Assembly: GCF_051401765.1 (NCBI RefSeq)
Contig: NW_027480467.1
Location: 2,852,001-2,916,000, forward strand
Reading direction: 5' to 3'
Origin: Calliopsis andreniformis
Lineage: Eukaryota; Arthropoda; Insecta; Hymenoptera; Andrenidae
Length of the DNA stretch: 64,000 nt
Shown: one piece after another, positions 12,250 through 27,257 of the stretch
Layout of the letters: each line of letters starts with the position of its first letter
Numbering within the stretch: position 1 is the first letter of the stretch
The notes under the pieces: generated by a model
What the model was told of the DNA's origin: nothing
What the model saw: only the letters and a program-made list of their open reading frames with translations
The model's database searches: none
Translations under genes and position numbers: made by a program

Positions 12250-15200
12250 TCCTCAATCCTCAATCCTCAATCCTCAATCCTCATTCTTCAATCCTCAATA
12301 CTCAATCTTCAGTCCTCAATCCTCAATCCTCAATCCTCAATCCTCAATCCTCAATCCTCAATCCTCAATCTTCAATCCTGAATACTCAATCTTCAATCCT
12401 CAATACTCAATCTGCAATCCTCAATCCTCAATCCTCAACCCTCATTCTTCAATCTTCAATACCCAATCCTCAATCGTCAATTCTCAATACTCAATCCTTA
12501 ATCCTCAATCATCAATCCTCAATCCTCAGACCTGAAACATCAATATTCAACCCTCAATCCTCAATCCTCAACCCTCATTCTTCAATCTTCAATACCCAAT
12601 CCTCAATCTTCAATCCTCAATCCTCAATCCTCAATCCTCAATCCTCAATCCTCAATCCTCAGTCTTCAATCCTCAATACTCAATCTGCAATCCTCAATCC
12701 TCAATCCTCAATCCTCAATCCTCAACCCTCTGTCCTCATCATCAATTCTCAATTCTCAATCCTCAATCCTCAATCCTGAATTTTCAATCCTCAATAATCT
12801 ATCTCCAATCCTAGATCCCCAATCCGCAATCCTCAATCCTTAATCCTCAATCTTCAATCCTCAATCCCCAGTCATCAATCTTAAATCCTCAATCCTCAAT
12901 CCTCAATCCTCAATCCTCATTCTTCAATCCTCAATACTCACTCTTCAGTCCTCAATCCTCAATCCTCAATCCTCAATCCTCAATCCTCAATCTTCAATCC
13001 TCAATACTCAATCTTCAATCCTCAATACTCAATCTGCAATCCACAACACTGAATCGTCAATCCTCGATCTTCAATCATCAATATTCAATCTTCAATCCTC
13101 AATCCTCAATCCTCAATCCTCAATCCTGAATCCTCAATCTTCAATCCTCAATCCTCAATCCTCAATCCTCAATCCTCAATCTTCAATCCTCAACACTCAA
13201 TCTTCAGTCCTCAATCCTCAATCTTCAATCCTCAATCCTTAATACTCAACCCTCAATCCTCATTCTTCAATCCTCAATACCCAATCCTCAATCTTCAATC
13301 CTCAGTCCTCAATTAGCAATCCTCAATCCTCATTCCTCAGTCCTCAAGCATCAATACTCAACCCTCAGCCCTCGTCCTCAATCCACAACCCTCAATCCTC
13401 AATCCTCAATCATCAATCATTAATATTCAATCTTCAATCCACAACCCTCAATCCCCGATCCTCAATCCTCAATACTCAATGCTCAGTCCTCAATACGCAA
13501 TCCTCTATCTTCAATCCTCAATCCTCAATCCTCGATCCTCAATTCTCAATTCTCAGTCCTCTATCCTGAGTCCTCAGTCCTCAGTCCTAAAACATCAACC
13601 CTCAACCATCAGCCCTCATCCTCAATCCTCAATCCTCATTCCTCAATCCTCAACCTTCAATCCTCAATTCTCGATCTTCAATCCTCAATCCTCAATCCTC
13701 AATCCTCAATCCTCAATCCTCAATCCTCAGCCCTCAGCCCTCAATCCTCAATCCTGAATCCTCAATCCTGAATCCTCAATCTTCAGACCTAAGTCCTCAA
13801 CAATCAGTTGTCAATTCACAATCATCAATAGAATATCATCAATTCACAGTTTTCAATACTCAATACTCAATCTGCAATCTTTAAACCTCTATCCACAAAC
13901 ATCAAATCTCATAACTCAACCCTCAACACTCAGTCCCCAATCCTCAATCTTCAATCCTCAATACTCAATCATCAATCCTCAATACTCAATCCTCAATCCT
14001 CAATCCTCAACACTCGATCGTCAGTCTTCAAACCTCAATACTCAATCTTCAATCCTCAATCCTCAATCCTCAATCCTCAATCCTCAAGCCTCATCCTTCA
14101 ATCCTCAATAACCAATCCTCAATCTTCAATACTCAATCCTCAATCCTCAATTCTCAATTCTCAATCCTCAATCCTCAGTCCTCAGTCCTCAAACCTCAAT
14201 CCTCAACGCACAGCTCTCATCCTCAATCCTCAATACTCAATCCTCAATCCTCAATCCTCAATACTCAATCTTCAATCCTCAATACTCAATCTTCAATCCT
14301 CAATCCTCAATCCTCAATTCTCAATCCTCAATCCTCAATCCTCAGACCTCAAACATCAATACTCAACCATCAGACCTCGTCCTTAATCCACAACCCTCAA
14401 TCCTCAATCCTCAATCTTCAATCATCAATACTCAATTTTCAATCCTCAATCCTCAATTCTCAATCTTCAATCCTCAACCCTCAATCCTCAATCCTCAATA
14501 CTCAATCCTCAATACTCAACCCTCTGTCCTCATCCTCAATTCTCAATTCTCAATCCTCAATCCTCAATCCTGAATTTTCAATCCTCAATAATCTATCTCC
14601 AATCCTAGATCCCCAATCCCCAATCCTCAATCCTTAATCCTCAATCTTCAATCCTCAATCCCCAGTCATCAATCTTAAATCCTCAATCCTCAATCCTCAA
14701 TCCTCAATCCTCATTCTTCAATCCTCAATACTCACTCTTCAGTCCTCAATCCTCAATCCTCAATCCTCAATCCTCAATCCTCAATCTTCAATCCTCAATA
14801 CTCAATCTTCAATCCTCAATACTCAATCTGCAATCCACAACACTGAATCGTCAATCCTCGATCTTCAATCATCAATATTCAATCTTCAATCCTCAATCCT
14901 CAATCCTCAATCCTCAATCCTCAATCCTCAATCTTCAATCCTCAATCCTCAATCCTCAATCCTCAATCCTCAATCCTCAATCTTCAATCCTCAACACTCA
15001 ATCTTCAATCCTCAATCCTCAATCTTCAATCCTCAATCCTTAATACTCAACCCTCAATCCTCATTCTTCAATCCTCAATACCCAATCCTCAATCTTCAAT
15101 CCTCAGTCCTCAATTAGCAATCCTCAATCCTCATTCCTCAGTCCTCAAGCATCAATACTCAACCCTCAGTCCTCGTCCTCAATCCACAACCCTCAATCCT

Positions 15201-18200
15201 GAATCCTCGATTTTCATTCATCAATATTCAACCTTCAATCCTCAATCCTCAATCCGCAATCCTCAATCTTCAATCCTCAATCCTCAATGCTGAAATCCTC
15301 AACCCTCAATATTCAACACACAACCCTCAAGCTTCAATCCTCAATACTCAACCGTCAATACTCAATTCTCAATACTCAATAGAATATCCTGAATTCTCAG
15401 TTTTCAATATTCAATCCTCAATCTTCAATCTTCAAGTCTCCATCCACAAACATCAATTCTCATCACTCAACCCTCAACACTCAGCCTTCAATCTTCAATC
15501 CTCAATCCTCAATACTCAATCCTCAGTCCTCAGTCCTTAATCTTCAATACTCAATCCTCAATCCTAAAATCCTCAATTCTCAATGTTCAACACACAATCC
15601 TCAACCATCAATCCTCAATACTCAACCATCAATGCTCAATTCTCAATACTCAATAGAATATGCTGAATTCTCAGCTTTCAATACTCAATCCTCAATCTTC
15701 AATCTTCAAGTCTCCATACACAAACATCTATTCTCATCACTCAACCCTCAACCCTCAGCCCTCATCCTCCATCCTCAATCCTCAATCGTCAATCCTCAAT
15801 CCTCAATCCTCAATCCTCAATCTTCAATCCTCAATCCTCAATCCTCAATCTGCAATCCTCAATACTCAATCCTCAATCCTCAATCGTCAATCCTCAAACC
15901 CAAATCCTCTATCATCAATACTCAATCCTCAATCCTCAATCCTCAATCCTCAATCCTGAATCCTCAATCTTCAATCCACAATACTCAATCTGCAACCTCA
16001 ATCCTCAATCCTCAATCCTCAATCCTCAATTCTCAATCCCCAATCCTCTGCCATCAATCCTCAAAACTCAATCCTCAAACCTCAATCGTCAACCGTCAGT
16101 CCTCGTCCTCAATCCTCAACACTCAATCCTCAATCCTCAATCCTCAATCTTCAATCATCAATACTCAATCTTCAATCCTCAATCCTCAATCTTCAATCCT
16201 CTACCCTCAATTCTCAATTCTCAATACTCAGTCCTCAATCCTCAATCCTCAATCCTCAATCCTCTGTCCTCAAACCACAATCCTGAATCCTCAATCCTGA
16301 ATCCTCAATCCTCAATCCTCAATCCACAATCCTCAATCCTCAATCCTTAATCCTCAACCTTCAGTCCTCAGTCCTCAACCCTCAATCATCAATCCTCAAC
16401 CCTCAATCCTCATCCTCAATCATCAATCCTCAATCTTCAATCCTCAATACTCAATCTTCAATCCTCAATCCTGAATCCTCAATCCTCAATCCTCAATCCC
16501 CAATCAACAATCCTCAATCTCCAATACTCAACCCTCTATCCTCAATCCTCAATTCTCAATCCTCAATACTCAACCATCAATCCTCAATTCTCAATACTCA
16601 ATAGAATATCCTGAATTGTCAGGGTTCAATACTCAAACGTCAATCCTCAACCCTCAGCCCTCAATCTGAATCCTCAATCCTCAATCCTCAATCCTCAATT
16701 TTCAATCCTCAATCCTCAACCCTAACTCCTCATCCTCAATTCTCAATTCTCAATCCTCAATCCTCAATCCTCAACCTTCAATCCTCAATAATCTATCTCC
16801 AATCCTAGATCTCCAATCCCCAAACCTCAATACTTAATCCTCAATCTTCAATCCTCAATCCCCAGTCCTCAATCTTAAATCCTCAATCCTCAACACTCAA
16901 TCCTCAATCCTCAATCTTCAATCATCAATACTCAATCTTCAATCCTCAATCCTCAACCTTCAATCCTCAATCCTCAATTCTCAATCCTCAATACTCAGTC
17001 CTCAATCGTCAATCCTCAATCCCCAATCCTCAATCTTCAATCCTCAATCCTCAATCCTCAATCCTCAATCCTCAATCCTCATTCCTCAAACCTCAATCCT
17101 CAACCCTCAGTCCTCATACTTAATTCTCAATTCTCAATCCTCAATCCTCAATTCTCAATCTTCAATCCTCAATAATCTATCTCCAATCCTAGATCCCAAA
17201 TCCCCAATCCTCAATCCTTAATCCTCAATCTTCAATCCTCAATCTCCAGTGCTGAATCTTAAATCCTCAATCCTCAACACTCAATCCTCAATCCTCAATC
17301 TTCAATCATCAATACTCAATCTTCAGTCCTCAATCCTCATCCTTCAATCCTCAATCCTCAATTCTCAATCCTCAATACTCAGTCCTCAATCGTCAATCCT
17401 CAATCCCCAATCCTCAATCTTCAATCCTCAATCCTCAATCCTCAATCCTCAATCCTCAATATTCAATCCTCAATAATCAATCTTCAATCCTCAATCCTCA
17501 ATCCTCAATCCTCAATCCTCAATCCTCAATCCTCAGTCTTCAATCCTCAATACTCAATCTGCAATCCTCAATCCTCAATCCTCAATCCTCAACCCTCTGT
17601 CCTCATCCTCAATTCTCAATTCTCAATCCACAATCCTCAATCCTGAATTTTCAATCCTCAATAATCTATCTCCAATCCTAGATCCCCAATCCCCAATCCT
17701 CAATCCTTAATCCTCAATCTTCAATCCTCAATCCCCAGTCATCAATCTTAAATCCTCAATCCTCAATCCTCAATCCTCAATCCTCATTCTTCAATCCTCA
17801 ATACTCACTCTTCAGTCCTCAATCCTCAATCCTCAATCCTCAATCCTCAATCCTCAATCTTCAATCCTCAATACTCAATCTTCAATCCTCAATACTCAAT
17901 CTGCAATCCACAACACTGAATCGTGAATCCTCGATCTTCAATCATCAATATTCAATCTTCAATCCTCAATCCTCAATCCTCAATCCTCAATCCTCAATCC
18001 TCAATCTTCAATCCTCAATCCTCAATCCTCAATCCTCAATCCTCAATCTTCAATCCTCAACACTCAATCTTCAATCCTCAATCCTCAATCTTCAATCCTC
18101 AATCCTTAATACTCAACCCTCAATCCTCATTCTTCAATCCTCAATACCCAATCCTCAATCTTCAATCCTCAGTCCTCAATTAGCAATCCTCAATCCTCAT

Positions 18201-19208
18201 TCCTCAGTCCTCAAGCATCAATACTCAACCCTCAGTCCTCGTCCTCAATCCACAACCCTCAATCCTGAATCCTCGATTTTCATTCATCAATATTCAACCT
18301 TCAATCCTCAATCCTCAATCCGCAATCCTCAATCTTCAATCCTCAATCCTCAATGCTGAAATCCTCAACCCTCAATATTCAACACACAACCCTCAAGCTT
18401 CAATCCTCAATACTCAACCGTCAATACTCAATTCTCAATACTCAATAGAATATCCTGAATTCTCAGTTTTCAATATTCAATCCTCAATCTTCAATCTTCA
18501 AGTCTCCATCCACAAACATCAATTCTCATCACTCAACCCTCAACACTCAGCCTTCAATCTTCAATCCTCAATCCTCAATACTCAATCCTCAGTCCTCAGT
18601 CCTTAATCTTCAATACTCAATCCTCAATCCTAAAATCCTCAATTCTCAATGTTCAACACACAATCCTCAACCATCAATCCTCAATACTCAACCATCAATG
18701 CTCAATTCTCAATACTCAATAGAATATGCTGAATTCTCAGTTTTCAATACTCAATCCTCAATCTTCAATCTTCAAGTCTCCATACACAAACATCTATTCT
18801 CATCACTCAACCCTCAACCCTCAGTCCTCATCCTCCATCCTCAATCCTCAATCCTCAATCCTCAATCCTCAATCCTCAATCCTCAATCTTCAATCCTCAA
18901 TCCTCAATCCTCAATCTGCAATCCCCAATCCTCAATCCTTAATCCTCAATCTTCAATCCTCAATCCCCAGTCATCAATCTTAAATCCTCAATCCTCAATC
19001 CTCAATCCTCAATCCTCATTCTTCAATCCTCAATACTCACTCTTCAGTCCTCAATCCTCAATCCTCAATCCTCAATCCTCAATCCTCAATCTTCAATCCT
19101 CAATACTCGATCTTCAATCCTCAATACTCAATCTGCAATCCACAACACTGAATCGTGAATCCTCGATCTTCAATCATCAATATTCAATCTTCAATCCTCA
19201 ATCCTCAA
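12250..19208. repeat. Domain II unit, copy 1 (6,959 bp)
   Basis: Tandemly duplicated: the next base starts copy 2. Islands start at 13826 (B), 15377 and 15651 (A doublet, 274 bp apart), 16599 (E), 18443 and 18717 (A doublet, 274 bp apart). The marker CCACAACACTGAATCG lies at 13041, 14835, 17908 and 19140. Single-base differences from copy 2 include 12559 (C here, A in copy 2), 16222 (C here, T in copy 2) and 19109 (G here, A in copy 2). No coding content; open stretches are low-complexity. Confidence 0.92.
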
Positions 19209-20712
19209 TCCTCAATCCTCAATCCTCAATCCTCAATCCTCATTCTTCAATCCTCAATACTCAATCTTCAGTCCTCAATCCTCAATCCTCAATCCTCAAT
19301 CCTCAATCCTCAATCCTCAATCCTCAATCTTCAATCCTGAATACTCAATCTTCAATCCTCAATACTCAATCTGCAATCCTCAATCCTCAATCCTCAACCC
19401 TCATTCTTCAATCTTCAATACCCAATCCTCAATCGTCAATTCTCAATACTCAATCCTTAATCCTCAATCATCAATCCTCAATCCTCAGACCTGAAACATC
19501 AATATTCAACCCTCAATACTCAATCCTCAACCCTCATTCTTCAATCTTCAATACCCAATCCTCAATCTTCAATCCTCAATCCTCAATCCTCAATCCTCAA
19601 TCCTCAATCCTCAATCCTCAGTCTTCAATCCTCAATACTCAATCTGCAATCCTCAATCCTCAATCCTCAATCCTCAATCCTCAACCCTCTGTCCTCATCA
19701 TCAATTCTCAATTCTCAATCCTCAATCCTCAATCCTGAATTTTCAATCCTCAATAATCTATCTCCAATCCTAGATCCCCAATCCGCAATCCTCAATCCTT
19801 AATCCTCAATCTTCAATCCTCAATCCCCAGTCATCAATCTTAAATCCTCAATCCTCAATCCTCAATCCTCAATCCTCATTCTTCAATCCTCAATACTCAC
19901 TCTTCAGTCCTCAATCCTCAATCCTCAATCCTCAATCCTCAATCCTCAATCTTCAATCCTCAATACTCAATCTTCAATCCTCAATACTCAATCTGCAATC
20001 CACAACACTGAATCGTCAATCCTCGATCTTCAATCATCAATATTCAATCTTCAATCCTCAATCCTCAATCCTCAATCCTCAATCCTGAATCCTCAATCTT
20101 CAATCCTCAATCCTCAATCCTCAATCCTCAATCCTCAATCTTCAATCCTCAACACTCAATCTTCAGTCCTCAATCCTCAATCTTCAATCCTCAATCCTTA
20201 ATACTCAACCCTCAATCCTCATTCTTCAATCCTCAATACCCAATCCTCAATCTTCAATCCTCAGTCCTCAATTAGCAATCCTCAATCCTCATTCCTCAGT
20301 CCTCAAGCATCAATACTCAACCCTCAGCCCTCGTCCTCAATCCACAACCCTCAATCCTCAATCCTCAATCATCAATCATTAATATTCAATCTTCAATCCA
20401 CAACCCTCAATCCCCGATCCTCAATCCTCAATACTCAATGCTCAGTCCTCAATACGCAATCCTCTATCTTCAATCCTCAATCCTCAATCCTCGATCCTCA
20501 ATTCTCAATTCTCAGTCCTCTATCCTGAGTCCTCAGTCCTCAGTCCTAAAACATCAACCCTCAACCATCAGCCCTCATCCTCAATCCTCAATCCTCATTC
20601 CTCAATCCTCAACCTTCAATCCTCAATTCTCGATCTTCAATCCTCAATCCTCAATCCTCAATCCTCAATCCTCAATCCTCAATCCTCAGCCCTCAGCCCT
20701 CAATCCTCAATC

Positions 20713-20754
20713 CTGAATCCTCAATCCTGAATCCTCAATCCTGAATCCTCAATC
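20713..20754. repeat. Three direct copies of a 14-mer (two in the sister unit)
   Basis: CTGAATCCTCAATC is present three times in a row here and twice at 13,754-13,781 in copy 1 of the domain II unit. The extra 14 bp equals two heptamers and accounts for the change of offset from 6,959 to 6,973. Confidence 0.93.
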
Positions 20755-23679
20755 TTCAGACCTAAGTCCTCAACAATCAGTTGTCAATTCACAATCATCA
20801 ATAGAATATCATCAATTCACAGTTTTCAATACTCAATACTCAATCTGCAATCTTTAAACCTCTATCCACAAACATCAAATCTCATAACTCAACCCTCAAC
20901 ACTCAGTCCCCAATCCTCAATCTTCAATCCTCAATACTCAATCATCAATCCTCAATACTCAATCCTCAATCCTCAATCCTCAACACTCGATCGTCAGTCT
21001 TCAAACCTCAATACTCAATCTTCAATCCTCAATCCTCAATCCTCAATCCTCAATCCTCAAGCCTCATCCTTCAATCCTCAATAACCAATCCTCAATCTTC
21101 AATACTCAATCCTCAATCCTCAATTCTCAATTCTCAATCCTCAATCCTCAGTCCTCAGTCCTCAAACCTCAATCCTCAACGCACAGCTCTCATCCTCAAT
21201 CCTCAATACTCAATCCTCAATCCTCAATCCTCAATACTCAATCTTCAATCCTCAATACTCAATCTTCAATCCTCAATCCTCAATCCTCAATTCTCAATCC
21301 TCAATCCTCAATCCTCAGACCTCAAACATCAATACTCAACCATCAGACCTCGTCCTTAATCCACAACCCTCAATCCTCAATCCTCAATCTTCAATCATCA
21401 ATACTCAATTTTCAATCCTCAATCCTCAATTCTCAATCTTCAATCCTCAACCCTCAATCCTCAATCCTCAATACTCAATCCTCAATACTCAACCCTCTGT
21501 CCTCATCCTCAATTCTCAATTCTCAATCCTCAATCCTCAATCCTGAATTTTCAATCCTCAATAATCTATCTCCAATCCTAGATCCCCAATCCCCAATCCT
21601 CAATCCTTAATCCTCAATCTTCAATCCTCAATCCCCAGTCATCAATCTTAAATCCTCAATCCTCAATCCTCAATCCTCAATCCTCATTCTTCAATCCTCA
21701 ATACTCACTCTTCAGTCCTCAATCCTCAATCCTCAATCCTCAATCCTCAATCCTCAATCTTCAATCCTCAATACTCAATCTTCAATCCTCAATACTCAAT
21801 CTGCAATCCACAACACTGAATCGTCAATCCTCGATCTTCAATCATCAATATTCAATCTTCAATCCTCAATCCTCAATCCTCAATCCTCAATCCTCAATCC
21901 TCAATCTTCAATCCTCAATCCTCAATCCTCAATCCTCAATCCTCAATCCTCAATCTTCAATCCTCAACACTCAATCTTCAATCCTCAATCCTCAATCTTC
22001 AATCCTCAATCCTTAATACTCAACCCTCAATCCTCATTCTTCAATCCTCAATACCCAATCCTCAATCTTCAATCCTCAGTCCTCAATTAGCAATCCTCAA
22101 TCCTCATTCCTCAGTCCTCAAGCATCAATACTCAACCCTCAGTCCTCGTCCTCAATCCACAACCCTCAATCCTGAATCCTCGATTTTCATTCATCAATAT
22201 TCAACCTTCAATCCTCAATCCTCAATCCGCAATCCTCAATCTTCAATCCTCAATCCTCAATGCTGAAATCCTCAACCCTCAATATTCAACACACAACCCT
22301 CAAGCTTCAATCCTCAATACTCAACCGTCAATACTCAATTCTCAATACTCAATAGAATATCCTGAATTCTCAGTTTTCAATATTCAATCCTCAATCTTCA
22401 ATCTTCAAGTCTCCATCCACAAACATCAATTCTCATCACTCAACCCTCAACACTCAGCCTTCAATCTTCAATCCTCAATCCTCAATACTCAATCCTCAGT
22501 CCTCAGTCCTTAATCTTCAATACTCAATCCTCAATCCTAAAATCCTCAATTCTCAATGTTCAACACACAATCCTCAACCATCAATCCTCAATACTCAACC
22601 ATCAATGCTCAATTCTCAATACTCAATAGAATATGCTGAATTCTCAGCTTTCAATACTCAATCCTCAATCTTCAATCTTCAAGTCTCCATACACAAACAT
22701 CTATTCTCATCACTCAACCCTCAACCCTCAGCCCTCATCCTCCATCCTCAATCCTCAATCGTCAATCCTCAATCCTCAATCCTCAATCCTCAATCTTCAA
22801 TCCTCAATCCTCAATCCTCAATCTGCAATCCTCAATACTCAATCCTCAATCCTCAATCGTCAATCCTCAAACCCAAATCCTCTATCATCAATACTCAATC
22901 CTCAATCCTCAATCCTCAATCCTCAATCCTGAATCCTCAATCTTCAATCCACAATACTCAATCTGCAACCTCAATCCTCAATCCTCAATCCTCAATCCTC
23001 AATTCTCAATCCCCAATCCTCTGCCATCAATCCTCAAAACTCAATCCTCAAACCTCAATCGTCAACCGTCAGTCCTCGTCCTCAATCCTCAACACTCAAT
23101 CCTCAATCCTCAATCCTCAATCTTCAATCATCAATACTCAATCTTCAATCCTCAATCCTCAATCTTCAATCCTCTACCCTCAATTCTCAATTCTTAATAC
23201 TCAGTCCTCAATCCTCAATCCTCAATCCTCAATCCTCTGTCCTCAAACCACAATCCTGAATCCTCAATCCTGAATCCTCAATCCTCAATCCTCAATCCAC
23301 AATCCTCAATCCTCAATCCTTAATCCTCAACCTTCAGTCCTCAGTCCTCAACCCTCAATCATCAATCCTCAACCCTCAATCCTCATCCTCAATCATCAAT
23401 CCTCAATCTTCAATCCTCAATACTCAATCTTCAATCCTCAATCCTGAATCCTCAATCCTCAATCCTCAATCCCCAATCAACAATCCTCAATCTCCAATAC
23501 TCAACCCTCTATCCTCAATCCTCAATTCTCAATCCTCAATACTCAACCATCAATCCTCAATTCTCAATACTCAATAGAATATCCTGAATTGTCAGGGTTC
23601 AATACTCAAACGTCAATCCTCAACCCTCAGCCCTCAATCTGAATCCTCAATCCTCAATCCTCAATCCTCAATTTTCAAT

Positions 23680-25468
23680 CCTCAATCCTCAACCCTAACT
23701 CCTCATCCTCAATTCTCAATTCTCAATCCTCAATCCTCAATCCTCAACCTTCAATCCTCAATAATCTATCTCCAATCCTAGATCTCCAATCCCCAAACCT
23801 CAATACTTAATCCTCAATCTTCAATCCTCAATCCCCAGTCCTCAATCTTAAATCCTCAATCCTCAACACTCAATCCTCAATCCTCAATCTTCAATCATCA
23901 ATACTCAATCTTCAATCCTCAATCCTCAACCTTCAATCCTCAATCCTCAATTCTCAATCCTCAATACTCAGTCCTCAATCGTCAATCCTCAATCCCCAAT
24001 CCTCAATCTTCAATCCTCAATCCTCAATCCTCAATCCTCAATCCTCAATCCTCATTCCTCAAACCTCAATCCTCAACCCTCAGTCCTCATACTTAATTCT
24101 CAATTCTCAATCCTCAATCCTCAATTCTCAATCTTCAATCCTCAATAATCTATCTCCAATCCTAGATCCCAAATCCCCAATCCTCAATCCTTAATCCTCA
24201 ATCTTCAATCCTCAATCTCCAGTGCTGAATCTTAAATCCTCAATCCTCAACACTCAATCCTCAATCCTCAATCTTCAATCATCAATACTCAATCTTCAGT
24301 CCTCAATCCTCATCCTTCAATCCTCAATCCTCAATTCTCAATCCTCAATACTCAGTCCTCAATCGTCAATCCTCAATCCCCAATCCTCAATCTTCAATCC
24401 TCAATCCTCAATCCTCAATCCTCAATCCTCAATATTCAATCCTCAATAATCAATCTTCAATCCTCAATCCTCAATCCTCAATCCTCAATCCTCAATCCTC
24501 AATCCTCAGTCTTCAATCCTCAATACTCAATCTGCAATCCTCAATCCTCAATCCTCAATCCTCAACCCTCTGTCCTCACCCTCAATTCTCAATTCTCAAT
24601 CCACAATCCTCAATCCTGAATTTTCAATCCTCAATAATCTATCTCCAATCCTAGATCCCCAATCCCCAATCCTCAATCCTTAATCCTCAATCTTCAATCC
24701 TCAATCCCCAGTCATCAATCTTAAATCCTCAATCCTCAATCCTCAATCCTCAATCCTCATTCTTCAATCCTCAATACTCACTCTTCAGTCCTCAATCCTC
24801 AATCCTCAATCCTCAATCCTCAATCCTCAATCTTCAATCCTCAATACTCAATCTTCAATCCTCAATACTCAATCTGCAATCCACAACACTGAATCGTGAA
24901 TCCTCGATCTTCAATCATCAATATTCAATCTTCAATCCTCAATCCTCAATCCTCAATCCTCAATCCTCAATCCTCAATCTTCAATCCTCAATCCTCAATC
25001 CTCAATCCTCAATCCTCAATCTTCAATCCTCAACACTCAATCTTCAATCCTCAATCCTCAATCTTCAATCCTCAATCCTTAATACTCAACCCTCAATCCT
25101 CATTCTTCAATCCTCAATACCCAATCCTCAATCTTCAATCCTCAGTCCTCAATTAGCAATCCTCAATCCTCATTCCTCAGTCCTCAAGCATCAATACTCA
25201 ACCCTCAGTCCTCGTCCTCAATCCACAACCCTCAATCCTGAATCCTCGATTTTCATTCATCAATATTCAACCTTCAATCCTCAATCCTCAATCCGCAATC
25301 CTCAATCTTCAATCCTCAATCCTCAATGCTGAAATCCTCAACCCTCAATATTCAACACACAACCCTCAAGCTTCAATCCTCAATACTCAACCGTCAATAC
25401 TCAATTCTCAATACTCAATAGAATATCCTGAATTCTCAGTTTTCAATATTCAATCCTCAATCTTCAAT
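23680..25468. repeat. Nested 1,789-bp tandem duplication, copy 1
   Basis: Offset 1,789 to the next block. It holds an E-to-A interval with one A island (25416), whose usual partner 274 bp downstream is missing because the duplication joint falls 52 bp after the island start. The joint shows short homology (TTCAATC), so the breakpoint can slide a few bases. Base 24,579 is C here but T at both 17,606 and 26,368, a change private to this copy. Confidence 0.93.
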
Positions 25469-27257
25469 CCTCAATCCTCAACCCTAACTCCTCATCCTCA
25501 ATTCTCAATTCTCAATCCTCAATCCTCAATCCTCAACCTTCAATCCTCAATAATCTATCTCCAATCCTAGATCTCCAATCCCCAAACCTCAATACTTAAT
25601 CCTCAATCTTCAATCCTCAATCCCCAGTCCTCAATCTTAAATCCTCAATCCTCAACACTCAATCCTCAATCCTCAATCTTCAATCATCAATACTCAATCT
25701 TCAATCCTCAATCCTCAACCTTCAATCCTCAATCCTCAATTCTCAATCCTCAATACTCAGTCCTCAATCGTCAATCCTCAATCCCCAATCCTCAATCTTC
25801 AATCCTCAATCCTCAATCCTCAATCCTCAATCCTCAATCCTCATTCCTCAAACCTCAATCCTCAACCCTCAGTCCTCATACTTAATTCTCAATTCTCAAT
25901 CCTCAATCCTCAATTCTCAATCTTCAATCCTCAATAATCTATCTCCAATCCTAGATCCCAAATCCCCAATCCTCAATCCTTAATCCTCAATCTTCAATCC
26001 TCAATCTCCAGTGCTGAATCTTAAATCCTCAATCCTCAACACTCAATCCTCAATCCTCAATCTTCAATCATCAATACTCAATCTTCAGTCCTCAATCCTC
26101 ATCCTTCAATCCTCAATCCTCAATTCTCAATCCTCAATACTCAGTCCTCAATCGTCAATCCTCAATCCCCAATCCTCAATCTTCAATCCTCAATCCTCAA
26201 TCCTCAATCCTCAATCCTCAATATTCAATCCTCAATAATCAATCTTCAATCCTCAATCCTCAATCCTCAATCCTCAATCCTCAATCCTCAATCCTCAGTC
26301 TTCAATCCTCAATACTCAATCTGCAATCCTCAATCCTCAATCCTCAATCCTCAACCCTCTGTCCTCATCCTCAATTCTCAATTCTCAATCCACAATCCTC
26401 AATCCTGAATTTTCAATCCTCAATAATCTATCTCCAATCCTAGATCCCCAATCCCCAATCCTCAATCCTTAATCCTCAATCTTCAATCCTCAATCCCCAG
26501 TCATCAATCTTAAATCCTCAATCCTCAATCCTCAATCCTCAATCCTCATTCTTCAATCCTCAATACTCACTCTTCAGTCCTCAATCCTCAATCCTCAATC
26601 CTCAATCCTCAATCCTCAATCTTCAATCCTCAATACTCAATCTTCAATCCTCAATACTCAATCTGCAATCCACAACACTGAATCGTGAATCCTCGATCTT
26701 CAATCATCAATATTCAATCTTCAATCCTCAATCCTCAATCCTCAATCCTCAATCCTCAATCCTCAATCTTCAATCCTCAATCCTCAATCCTCAATCCTCA
26801 ATCCTCAATCTTCAATCCTCAACACTCAATCTTCAATCCTCAATCCTCAATCTTCAATCCTCAATCCTTAATACTCAACCCTCAATCCTCATTCTTCAAT
26901 CCTCAATACCCAATCCTCAATCTTCAATCCTCAGTCCTCAATTAGCAATCCTCAATCCTCATTCCTCAGTCCTCAAGCATCAATACTCAACCCTCAGTCC
27001 TCGTCCTCAATCCACAACCCTCAATCCTGAATCCTCGATTTTCATTCATCAATATTCAACCTTCAATCCTCAATCCTCAATCCGCAATCCTCAATCTTCA
27101 ATCCTCAATCCTCAATGCTGAAATCCTCAACCCTCAATATTCAACACACAACCCTCAAGCTTCAATCCTCAATACTCAACCGTCAATACTCAATTCTCAA
27201 TACTCAATAGAATATCCTGAATTCTCAGTTTTCAATATTCAATCCTCAATCTTCAAT
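25469..27257. repeat. Nested 1,789-bp tandem duplication, copy 2
   Basis: Follows copy 1 directly and runs on into sequence matching 18,497 onward of the first domain II unit. The island at 27205 keeps its partner at 27479, so the right flank here is the original one. Marker CCACAACACTGAATCG is at 26670. Confidence 0.93.

Noticed and set aside
18698..19738. 346-codon open stretch with a less repetitive beginning (SIEYAEFSVFNTQ) as a real N-terminus
   Set aside because: The less repetitive beginning is a translated subtype A island. The same segment is open in an overlapping frame at 18,726-18,983, and paralogous islands are broken by stops.
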